Source of the DNA: DATMNI01 sp963817515
GTDB taxonomy: Bacteria > Acidobacteriota > Terriglobia > Bryobacterales > Bryobacteraceae
Length of the DNA: 64,000 bases
Assembly: GCA_963817515.1 (NCBI GenBank)
Contig: CAWFPJ010000024.1
Location: 62,001-126,000 of the forward strand
Reading direction: 5' to 3'
Shown here: positions 26,170-33,936 of the stretch, piece after piece
How positions within the stretch are numbered: the first letter of the stretch is position 1
How the letters are laid out: every line of letters starts with the position of its first letter
Translations under genes and position numbers: made by a program
The notes under the pieces: generated by a model
What the model was told of the DNA's origin: nothing
The model's input: only the letters and a program-made list of their open reading frames with translations
The model's database searches: none

Positions 26170-27412
26170 CTATGTCTGTGTGGTGCTAGTTGCCATCTGG
26201 TAATCGGGAGTCCTTATGTGTTCAGGGCGGAATCCGATGCCGATCATCCGCCCGCGGATCCAGCGTACCGGTCCGGAACGGTTTAACAGCCGCTGGGGCC
26301 AGGGTAGGCCTTCCCGGTCGGATGTGGCGAGTACTCGCTCAACGAGTTGCTTCTGAATGATCATCTGAAACCGTTGAGTGATCCGGGTTGCCAACTCCCG
26401 GCGTTGTTGAACTGCCGCAAGATGATCCGTGGTGAGGCAGCCGCTGCGTAAGGGTCCGGCCAAGATGTTGGCCGCTGCGACGGCGTCCTGAATAGCCAGA
26501 TTGATCCCTACCCCGCCAATGGGCGACATGGCATGAGCTGCATCGCCGATACACAGAAGCCCCGGTCGATACCACTGCCGCAATCGATCGATGCGCACCG
26601 CCAGGAGCCGGATGTCGTTCCAGTCCCTCAGTTCTGCCAGCCGGTTGTGCAAAAAGGGCGCGATCTTGGCAATCTCTGCGCGAAAGGATTCGATCCCCTT
26701 GCCCCGGAGTTCCTCGGAAGCTCCTTTGGCAATGACAAACCCGCACTGCCAGTAGTCTCCGCGGTCTGCTGTCGCCAGGATCCTGCCGCCGTCGAAGCGC
26801 AGAATCACTTGCGGATCGTTCGCATGTCTGGAGAGCCGCATCCACAAAACATCTAGTAGGGGAACCGAAGTCGACAACCTGGAGTCCGGACGCGTGTCGC
26901 ACTGCCGAATGCCCGCCGTCGGATCCTACGATCAAGTCCGTCCGGAACTCCAACGGGCCCTGAGGACTCTGCGCGATCACTCCGGTGACACGCCCGTCTT
27001 CCTCCATCAGGCCGCTAACCTCGGTTCGCATTCTTAATTGGAAGGTGGGATAGCGTTGCGCCTGTTTTACCAGAAAGTCGAGGAAGTCCCATTGCGGCAT
27101 AAGGGCAACAAAATGGCAGTGGGTAGACAAGCGGGTAAAATCGGCCAAGACGATTTCCGAGTTGCCCATCTGCGCCGTGAACTGCCGGAGTTGCCGATGC
27201 GGCCGTTTTAGGAGTTCGTCAAGGATGCCGAGTTCGTGCATGATTTCGAGGGTTGAGGGATGCAGCGTGTCGCCACGGAAGTCGCGGAGGAAATCGGCAT
27301 GCTTCTCCAAAACCACAACCTGGATTCCAGCGCGTGCGAGCAAATATCCCAGCATTGTGCCGGCTGGCCCCCCGCCCGCGATACAACAACCGACCTGGAG
27401 CGTCTCTGTCAC
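26170..27412 (-). pseudogene. FAD-dependent monooxygenase, frameshifted
   Basis: From GTG 27412 the frame reads a normal PF01494-type oxygenase: GGGPAGTMLGYLLARAG (FAD-binding GxGxxG), then RTDLIVGSDGGHSAVR (DG motif), up to LQVVDFG. Near 26860-26875 the frame changes and VPLLDVLWMRLSRHA follows, with LLCIGDAAHAMSPIGGVGI (GD motif) and the usual C-terminal GIGFRPEHIRTP. One indel explains both parts, so the gene is nearly whole but cannot make a full enzyme. Family members hydroxylate aromatic compounds or quinones with NAD(P)H. The substrate is unknown. Confidence 0.87.
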
Positions 27413-27423
27413 ATTGCCCCTGC

Positions 27424-27625
27424 CGAACCCCTGGACAGCTATGAAAAAATGCTCAACTTCATTCGCACCACCAACACCCGAACCGGCCTGGTCGTGACTG
27501 CCTATCTGGATCGAAAAGACTATCCCACCGGTCTCAAACCAGACCGCCGTCTCATCTCCGCGCTCCGCCTTAAACACAGCAACACACTGCCGAGATGGAA
27601 CTACACCATCTCACCAAATCTGTAA
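27424..27625 (+). pseudogene. ISAzo13-family transposase fragment (C-terminus)
   Basis: About 66 codons. The stretch NTRTGLVVTAYLDRKDYPTG, then HSNTLPRWNYTISPN before the stop, matches the carboxy end of ISAzo13/Rhodopirellula-type transposases (TGL.V.A.LD...YPTG; WNYTI.P). The catalytic part is absent. It overlaps no intact gene and touches the start of the FAD gene on the other strand. Confidence 0.7.
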
Positions 27626-27633
27626 CTTTATTG

Positions 27634-28323
27634 TTGAGTCGTCCCTTAGGCCGCCACTTGTACGGTTTGCCAACCTACCAGCGGAATGTGTTTGCCTCCG
27701 CAACTGAATGCAGCGACGACTACGGCTCTGGAGATTTTGCAGGGTGCGCTGTTGAGGAGCAGCACATCGATAGGAATTCCGGGAATGTAATCTGCACGCT
27801 GCCCGGCCAGACGAGCTCCACTATCGTGGTCGGTGGGCACTTCGATTTTGTGGAGCACGGGAAGGGAGTGGTCGACGATTGGAGCGGCACTTCCTTGTTA
27901 CCGTCGTAATATCATGCGCTCAAGAGCCGGCCTCGCGAGCACACTTATGTCTTTGTAGCGTTTGCCGGTGAGGAACGAGGGCTTGTTGGCTCTTTGCGGT
28001 ACGTCAAGAGCTTGACGGCCGACCAGAGGGTACTCATACAAGCATTTGTAAACCTCGAGTGCCTCGGTCTGACTCCGGTGAAGGTCTGGACAAATCGGTC
28101 AACTCCGGCATTGGTGGCACGCCTGAACGAGATTGCTAGGGCAATCGAGATTACTGTTCAGGGGGTCAACGTCGAACGCCATTTCGGACCAGTGTGCGAC
28201 TTGGTGCGAGTCATCAACTGGATTGTGATGTGCAATATCTGGAACCGAAGAGCTTCCGATACGAGTCGAATGTTTCATACGTACGACACTCATGACCGAA
28301 TGTGTCTTAGCTTAGGCGTCTGA
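27634..28323 (+). pseudogene. M28-family aminopeptidase, decayed
   Basis: Coding remnants in one frame: VICTLPGQTSSTIVVGGHFD (first metal-site His-x-Asp), GVVDDWSGTSLL (second Asp), then TAA at 27907-27909 and, still in frame, YVFVAFAGEERGLVGS (catalytic and metal Glu pair) and IQAFVNLECLGL. After GVNVERHFGPVCD the family match is lost and the rest is frame-shifted or eroded. The start is uncertain. M28 enzymes are zinc peptidases, often secreted; no signal peptide survives here. Confidence 0.8.
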
Positions 28324-28425
28324 CGGTGAATCAATAGTGAACGTTGAGCTACAGAACGATTACGAACCGCATGTGGAAGGAGTTACTTCGCGCGTATCCG
28401 GGTCATTCCCAATTCCAGTCCACAG

Positions 28426-31353
28426 TTAGAAAGTGAACCGGATCTGCATTTCCAAACGCCGGTTATTGGCCGTTTCATAGAACCCTTCGCCATTCGCCGC
28501 ACCAGCAATCTGGTTCGCGGAACCGAAGTATGGCGAAGTCAGATTGCCAATGATCGGCCCTGGATTGGTGTGGTTGAGCAGGTTGCGGATGGACATCCCT
28601 AGGCTCAGGTTGTATCGTCGCGCTGTAGTCGGGCTTCCGATGATGCTACCCAGGCCGCGCCCCGATACGGCCGCCATCGCCGTGGCTGTCCCACCACCAC
28701 CGCCGCCTGACGAGGACTGCCCGCCCGATCCGCCGCGCTCCGAACCGAACCCGATGGTCTTCGCCACGCGCAGGTTTACCGAAATCTGCCCCGGACCGCG
28801 TCCGTAATTCCGGGACAGCAAACTCTCTCCAGGCGTAGGATTCGGATCCAGCAGACCGTATGACGTCCGAATCAAACCGGCCTTGTTCGGATCGGTCGCC
28901 ACCCCTGGCCGCGCGTTGAAAAGCGTGGTGCCGTAGAGATCGGCGCCCGTAGTGATATCGAACGGCGCTCCCGATTGCACCACCGCGAAGGGGCTGATCC
29001 GGATACTCCACTTCAGATTGATCGACCCACCCGCTGTTACGCGGTGCCGCACGTCCGTGGACGCCGGGCCATACTCCCCGGCAAAGCTGCGTGGAACTGC
29101 GGGAAACGTGCTCACCCCGTCCGTGTTGCTCATAGCGTGGTTCAACACATAGAAGCCGAACAGCGATAGGCCGGAATTCACCTTGGCGTTCACGTTGGCA
29201 ATCAGCTGGTTCTGGTTGTACAGCCCCGCCGACTCCATCAGGAACACTGGCCCGGAATGGCCCAGGGGAAACGCCCCGCTGGCCGGCAGCGGCGCATTGA
29301 TATCCTCGGAGCGCAACAGATGCAGGCCGTGCGAGTTCGTGTAGGTCACCGCCAGGGTCGCATTTGCCGGCAATTGCCTTTCCAGTGTGACTGCTGATTG
29401 TAGAATGTACGGCGCGCGCAGCCGCGAACTTACCTCTTGAATCACCTGCTCTGAGCGGAACCCCGCCAGCATATCCGGCGACGGCAAGACCGGGAAAAAA
29501 TCTGGATTCGAGACCACGTACTGCTGCTGCACCACGCCGTTGAATCGCTCAGACGTCAGAGTGTTCGCCAAGGCGAATCGATCGTAAAACACGCCGAACC
29601 CGGCGCGAACCACCGTCTTGGTCCGCGTCTTCCCGCCGCCGCCGGGCGCCCACGCCAACGCCACCCGCGGTGAAAAATCGCGCCAGTCGTGTATGTTGCT
29701 CTGTGCCTCATACCGGAACCCCAGGCTTAGCGTCAGGTTGGCGCGCACACGCCACTCGTCGCCCGCGAAGATGCCCGCATCGAACTGGCGCACCGAAAGC
29801 GCAGCCCTTCCCGCGTTCAGACTGAATTGCGTGGCGCCTCCACCTAAGGCGCGGATCTCCGCCGGCGCCATTCCGAGTTGCTGAAACAATAGCGTACGGC
29901 GGTATCGCTCGATCGATGTGATCGGTGCCACCTCCACCTGTCCTGCCGCATCCAGCAGGGGTTGGTTCTGCTCGTTCAACACCGGCTCCAGCCCGGCTCC
30001 ACCGAACGTGAACGTGCCGTTGAAATTCTGCGGTGAGACACTGGCATCTGTCTGCCCTCGCAGCCGCACTCCGAACCGCCAGGCGTGCTTCCCCTTCAGC
30101 ATCGAGGTGTAGTTCTGCAGCTCGTAACTATTCTGAGTGTCAAACGTCCGCCCGGCCGACGAGCCGCCATCGTTGAACGATCCGAGCACCTGCAGCGCCG
30201 GCGCCGTCGTGTTGGCGATCGATTGCGAAGCCGTGCGGTAATACTGAAACCGCGTTTCATTTACCGAAGTCCCGATCACTGCCGTCTCCGCCGCCTGTAT
30301 GGTTTGGTTGGTGAACTGCGAATGGTAGCCGCGCGATACCAGGTCGAACCCACCGATCCCGTTGTCCTTCACATCGGAGTGGGTGATGCCGTAACGAAAC
30401 ATGAGCGTGTGATTGTCGCTCAGTTGGTAATCCACCCGAGGGGTGACTTTGGTGAAGCGTCCCGGCGTGGTCAAAATCCCGGAGAACGGTTGCGCCTGCA
30501 GCGTTTGCGGGTTCAAGGTCACGGCGTTCGTAATCGATCCGTTATCTACCATGTTGCGCTGCGCATCCACTGTAAACGACGACCGCCTGGTTAGCGGTCC
30601 ACCCGCGTCCCCTTCGAATTCGTTCAGCAGAAACGGCGCCTTCTCGGGAGCGTACGGGTTCCGGGAATTCCAGAAATCCTGAGCAAAATTGTAGTTCACC
30701 GTGCCCCGGTATTTGTCGGCGCCCGGCTTGGTGAAAATTTCGATCTTGCCGTACCCCAACTTGTCGTACTCCGGAGAGAACGGGTTCTGATTGATGCGAA
30801 TTTCGCGGATCGATTGCTTTGGAGGCAGTTCGCCGCCGCTGAAGCCATCAACGAAAATCGAGCCGCCATTGGGTCCCGCCGCCGGTCCTGCCAGAGCCTG
30901 CAGATCGGCTTGCAGGTCATCAGGATTGTCCGAAAGCGCGTCCAGGTCTTCTCCGCGCAGCACCACCGCGCTGGCATTATTGCTGGACTCCAGGCTCACG
31001 GTCGGTCCCGCATTGTCCTGTACAGTGACTTTCTCGGTAGTGATAGCCACCTTGAGCACCAGATCCAGCGTGCGCGCCCCCGCGCTCAAAGCAACCTTCA
31101 CCGGTTCCTGCGCCAGCCTCAGAGCGGAGGCCTCAAGGGTGTAGCGTCCCGGCGGAAGTCCTGCGAAGGAATACGCGCCCGTTTCATCGGCCGTCGCGAT
31201 CTTCACCACACCCGGATCGCCGCTCAACTTCACCAGCGCCCCGGGAATGATCCCTCCGCTCTCATCGGTCACCCGTCCGCGCACGGTCGCGGTCTGGCCA
31301 AAGAGCGTGGAGGCAAGCAGAAAAGCGGCGATTACCCAGCGAAGTCGAAACAT
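28426..31353 (-). CDS. Oar-like TonB-dependent outer-membrane receptor
   Basis: 975 residues. Signal peptide 1-20 (ends TLFGQ), carboxypeptidase-regulatory domain about 21-105 (TVRGRVTDESGGIIPGALV), a plug-like region about 110-220 (GGSIFVDGFSGGELPPKQSI) and a long beta-barrel to the C-terminal aromatic strand LEMQIRFTF. A Gly/Ser-rich loop (GGSGGQSSSGGGGGGT) lies near 890-905. Such proteins are thought to move large substrates, such as peptides or glycans, across the outer membrane. No TonB box is obvious. The start codon is directly preceded by a run of 5-bp repeats. It lies 100 bp downstream of a PepSY-like/kinase/regulator operon in the same direction. Confidence 0.9.
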   Translation of the reverse strand: MFRLRWVIAAFLLASTLFGQTATVRGRVTDESGGIIPGALVKLSGDPGVVKIATADETGAYSFAGLPPGRYTLEASALRLAQEPVKVALSAGARTLDLVLKVAITTEKVTVQDNAGPTVSLESSNNASAVVLRGEDLDALSDNPDDLQADLQALAGPAAGPNGGSIFVDGFSGGELPPKQSIREIRINQNPFSPEYDKLGYGKIEIFTKPGADKYRGTVNYNFAQDFWNSRNPYAPEKAPFLLNEFEGDAGGPLTRRSSFTVDAQRNMVDNGSITNAVTLNPQTLQAQPFSGILTTPGRFTKVTPRVDYQLSDNHTLMFRYGITHSDVKDNGIGGFDLVSRGYHSQFTNQTIQAAETAVIGTSVNETRFQYYRTASQSIANTTAPALQVLGSFNDGGSSAGRTFDTQNSYELQNYTSMLKGKHAWRFGVRLRGQTDASVSPQNFNGTFTFGGAGLEPVLNEQNQPLLDAAGQVEVAPITSIERYRRTLLFQQLGMAPAEIRALGGGATQFSLNAGRAALSVRQFDAGIFAGDEWRVRANLTLSLGFRYEAQSNIHDWRDFSPRVALAWAPGGGGKTRTKTVVRAGFGVFYDRFALANTLTSERFNGVVQQQYVVSNPDFFPVLPSPDMLAGFRSEQVIQEVSSRLRAPYILQSAVTLERQLPANATLAVTYTNSHGLHLLRSEDINAPLPASGAFPLGHSGPVFLMESAGLYNQNQLIANVNAKVNSGLSLFGFYVLNHAMSNTDGVSTFPAVPRSFAGEYGPASTDVRHRVTAGGSINLKWSIRISPFAVVQSGAPFDITTGADLYGTTLFNARPGVATDPNKAGLIRTSYGLLDPNPTPGESLLSRNYGRGPGQISVNLRVAKTIGFGSERGGSGGQSSSGGGGGGTATAMAAVSGRGLGSIIGSPTTARRYNLSLGMSIRNLLNHTNPGPIIGNLTSPYFGSANQIAGAANGEGFYETANNRRLEMQIRFTF

Positions 31354-31397
31354 TCAATCCGGTCCAGTCCAGTTCAGTCGAGTTCAATTCAGTCCAG
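31353..31397 (-). repeat. Pentanucleotide repeat in front of a receptor start codon
   Basis: Nine consecutive 5-bp units of the form TYCAG (plus strand), first unit sharing a base with the start codon: ttcaa, tccgg, tccag, tccag, ttcag, tcgag, ttcaa, ttcag, tccag. It occupies the place of the ribosome site of the Oar-like gene. Confidence 0.85.
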
Positions 31398-31453
31398 GCG
31401 AGCGCCGCTGCCCTGGCTGATAGACTCCGGGGCTCAGCAGACAGAGATGCATG

Positions 31454-31666
31454 TTAATCCTTGGTTTCGGTGCCATCGGCCTTTACCAGGACTTCCGCCT
31501 TCTTTCCGCCCTTGGTAGTGTATGCGGCTTCGTACATAGTCTCGGCTCCAGGCTTGGTAACGGTTTCGAGCATGCCGAACTTTCCAGTGCCGACCTTTTT
31601 TAGGATCGCCGCTTTGGCGCCGGCGAAGGCGGTTATTGCGAGCATTATGGTGAGTTTGCGCGTCAT
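31454..31666 (-). CDS. Small secreted PepSY-like protein
   Basis: 70 residues from ATG 31666 (GGAGACG upstream; a longer frame would overlap the kinase gene). Signal peptide about 1-18 (KLTIMLAITAFAGAKA), then a short PepSY-type fold: KFGMLETVTKPGAETMYEAA, TTKGGKKAEVLVKADGTE. PepSY domains are thought to inhibit proteases or modulate sensors. It follows the histidine kinase by 65 bp and could act on its periplasmic sensor part. Confidence 0.65.
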   Translation of the reverse strand: MTRKLTIMLAITAFAGAKAAILKKVGTGKFGMLETVTKPGAETMYEAAYTTKGGKKAEVLVKADGTETKD

Positions 31667-31731
31667 CAACGTCTCCACATGAAAACGATAGCGAACCAAA
31701 CTGAAAATTGGCTGAAAACCACCTGTCGAAT

Positions 31732-33090
31732 TCAGCACTTCAATGCTAATGAAAAGCGAGCGCCCGCGCCGGGCGCACTTTCCACCGTGATGCGCGTCCG
31801 GTGCGCCTGAGCGATTGCTTGGGCAATAGAAAGCCCCAACCCGAAACCGGACCCATCCCCACGCGCGGGGTCGCTTCGGTAGAACCGTTCGAACACGTGC
31901 GGCAGAGCTTCGGGAGAAATGCCTTCGCCGGTGTCCGCCACCGACAGCACAATGGCTCCGCTGCTCTTTTGTACCGAGACGGTAACGACGCCTCCAGCCG
32001 GCGTGTGTTTCAGTGCGTTGTCAATAAGAATCAAGAGCAGCCTCCGGATAGCAGGAACATCGACATTGGCTACCGCCGGCTGTCCGTTGGCTTCCGCCTT
32101 CAGCACGATTCCCTTTTCGGTTGCAAGAGCGTCATTTTGATCTACCACTCGGCGCGCGATTTGGGCGATGTCCGCGAGCACTGAATCCACATTGAATTCG
32201 TTCGCATCGGCACGCGCCATCACCAGTAGTGATTCGGTAAGAGCCGTCATCCGCTTCGCCTCGCCCTCAATGGCGCGGAGCGATTTCCGGTATTCTTTGG
32301 GATCACGTTCGCGCCGCAGCGCCAACTCCGCCGTAGCACGGATCACCGCCACCGGTGTTCGGAGCTCGTGCGAGGCATCGGCGGTGAATTGGCGGATGCG
32401 TTTCACCGAGGTATCCAGGCGTTCGAGCACCTCGTTCCACGTTTCGGCCATGCGCTGTAACTCGTCGCCGGTGCGCGGCACCTCCAGCCGCTGCGACAGG
32501 TTCTGCACACTGATTGATTTGGCGACGCCGGTGATCTCATCCACCGGCCGCAGGGCGCGGACGCTGAGCCAATATCCGCCCAAGCACGCGACTCCCAAGA
32601 CAGCCGGAATCATCAGGAAGAGCAGAGTGCGGAAGTCTCGCATAACGGCGTCCACTTCATCCAGTGAACCGGCCACCAGCACGCCATACGCCCGGCTCCC
32701 GTACTCGATTCGGTCAGTCAGGATTCGGAAAGGCTTCCCTTCGCGCCGTACGGTACGGCGTCCCTTCGGGACATTCACTGGGAAGGGCTGTTGGCCGGGG
32801 AATGGAACGATCACATTGCCGGAGGAATCCCGCAACTCGACAAGGCTGCCGTCCGGAATTTCACTGGCGAACTCTGAAAGCTCCCGCCGGATGTGATTGT
32901 AATCGTCGTTCTTGATTCCCTTCCCCGCGCTGCGCAGCCCTTGAACGCGCAGTGCCAGGCGCGCATCGACTCCGGCAATCAAGCGGTTCTGGAGGGCGAA
33001 CCACATGCCCAGTCCGAACAGGCTCAGGCCGAGCAGAAGCACAACCGCATACCAGATAGTCAGCCGCAGGCGAATGGAAAGGTTCGTCAT
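31732..33090 (-). CDS. Sensor histidine kinase (two-component)
   Basis: 452 residues. Membrane helices at about 10-32 and 155-178 enclose a periplasmic sensor of about 120 residues. A HAMP domain follows (ALRPVDEITGVAKSIS), then dimerisation/phospho-acceptor helix FTADASHELRTPVAVIRAT (His in SHELRTP), N box LLILIDNALKHTP, G1 VADTGEGIS, F box FERFYRSD and G2 GFGLGLSIAQAI. Class I, EnvZ/PhoQ/CusS-like. ATG overlaps the regulator stop by four bases (ATGA), so both are made in fixed ratio. The signal is unknown; the PepSY-like neighbour and flanking receptor genes suggest an envelope or metal cue. Confidence 0.95.
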   Translation of the reverse strand: MTNLSIRLRLTIWYAVVLLLGLSLFGLGMWFALQNRLIAGVDARLALRVQGLRSAGKGIKNDDYNHIRRELSEFASEIPDGSLVELRDSSGNVIVPFPGQQPFPVNVPKGRRTVRREGKPFRILTDRIEYGSRAYGVLVAGSLDEVDAVMRDFRTLLFLMIPAVLGVACLGGYWLSVRALRPVDEITGVAKSISVQNLSQRLEVPRTGDELQRMAETWNEVLERLDTSVKRIRQFTADASHELRTPVAVIRATAELALRRERDPKEYRKSLRAIEGEAKRMTALTESLLVMARADANEFNVDSVLADIAQIARRVVDQNDALATEKGIVLKAEANGQPAVANVDVPAIRRLLLILIDNALKHTPAGGVVTVSVQKSSGAIVLSVADTGEGISPEALPHVFERFYRSDPARGDGSGFGLGLSIAQAIAQAHRTRITVESAPGAGARFSLALKC

Positions 33091-33755
33091 GGCGACTCCG
33101 ATTTCAGGAAATAGCCGACGCCCCGAATGGTGCGGATCAGTCCTGGCTCTTCGATTTTGGCGCGCAGAAGGCGCACAAACGCGTCAAGCGTGTTGTTTTC
33201 GATGTCGGAGCTGCCGCCCCATACGCTTTCGATCAACGCATCGCGAGTCACTACGCGTCCGTTGTTGCGCATCAACATCTCCAGGATGGAGAATTCAGTC
33301 CGCGTCAAATCGATGCGCCGTTCGCCAAGCCGTACCTCGCGCGTACTCTGGTTCATGGCCAGTCCACCCACTTGCAGGCAAACCGGTTGCGGTATCGGCC
33401 CGCGGCGGCCCACGGCGCGAACGCGTGCCAACAGCACCTCGAAGGAAAACGGCTTGGTCAGGTAATCGTCGGCACCAAAATCGAGCCCTTCAACCATATC
33501 TTTGGTCGAATCGCGAGCCGTCAACATCAGGATGGGAGTCTGATTACGGTGGCTGCGGAGTTGGTTTACGATTTGGAAACCATTCATTCCGGGAAGCATT
33601 ACGTCGAGCAGAATCAAATCGAATGAACCGCTTTCGGCGATGCCAAGGCCTTCGCGGCCATCCGTGGCCACCGTAATCCGATGCCCTTCCTCGCTTAGAC
33701 CCTGCCTGAGCAACTCCGCCATCCGGCGCTCATCTTCTACCACGAGAATTCGCAT
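33087..33755 (-). CDS. OmpR/PhoB-family response regulator
   Basis: 222 residues. Receiver domain 1-115 with acidic pair Glu7-Asp8, phospho-acceptor Asp51 (LILLDVMLP), Thr79 (MLTARD) and Lys101 (YLTKPF). The C-terminal winged helix at about 125-220 shows IDLTRTEFSILEMLMRNNGRV, VWGGSSDIENNTLDAFVRLLR and IRTIRGVGYFL. It is the first gene of the regulator-kinase-PepSY operon and divergent from a TonB receptor 180 bp away, its likely target. Confidence 0.97.
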   Translation of the reverse strand: MRILVVEDERRMAELLRQGLSEEGHRITVATDGREGLGIAESGSFDLILLDVMLPGMNGFQIVNQLRSHRNQTPILMLTARDSTKDMVEGLDFGADDYLTKPFSFEVLLARVRAVGRRGPIPQPVCLQVGGLAMNQSTREVRLGERRIDLTRTEFSILEMLMRNNGRVVTRDALIESVWGGSSDIENNTLDAFVRLLRAKIEEPGLIRTIRGVGYFLKSESP

Positions 33756-33843
33756 CGCTACTGATTTATATTAGGCCACGAATCTGAAAATCTGCTGCAA
33801 AGACCACGCCAGAACATATCGCGGAGTGCATTAAAAAACGATT

Positions 33844-33863
33844 GTTACAGCCTGTTCACAGCA
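33844..33863. promoter_or_regulatory. Candidate response-regulator binding site
   Basis: Two adjacent 10-bp direct repeats, GTTACAGCCT and GTTCACAGCA, in the gap between the divergent regulator and receptor genes. OmpR-family regulators usually bind such direct repeats with 10-11-bp period. A third weaker unit (TTGTCATATT) follows. Confidence 0.4.
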
Positions 33864-33936
33864 TTGTCATATTGCCGCAACACTCGGCAGCTACCATTCA
33901 CCTTCCCTGTTCCAACTTTGCGCGGGAGGTGTTTTG

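Noticed and set aside
14328..28400. Prophage
   Set aside because: No capsid, tail, terminase or phage integrase genes; only IS elements, a toxin-antitoxin pair and decayed chromosomal genes.
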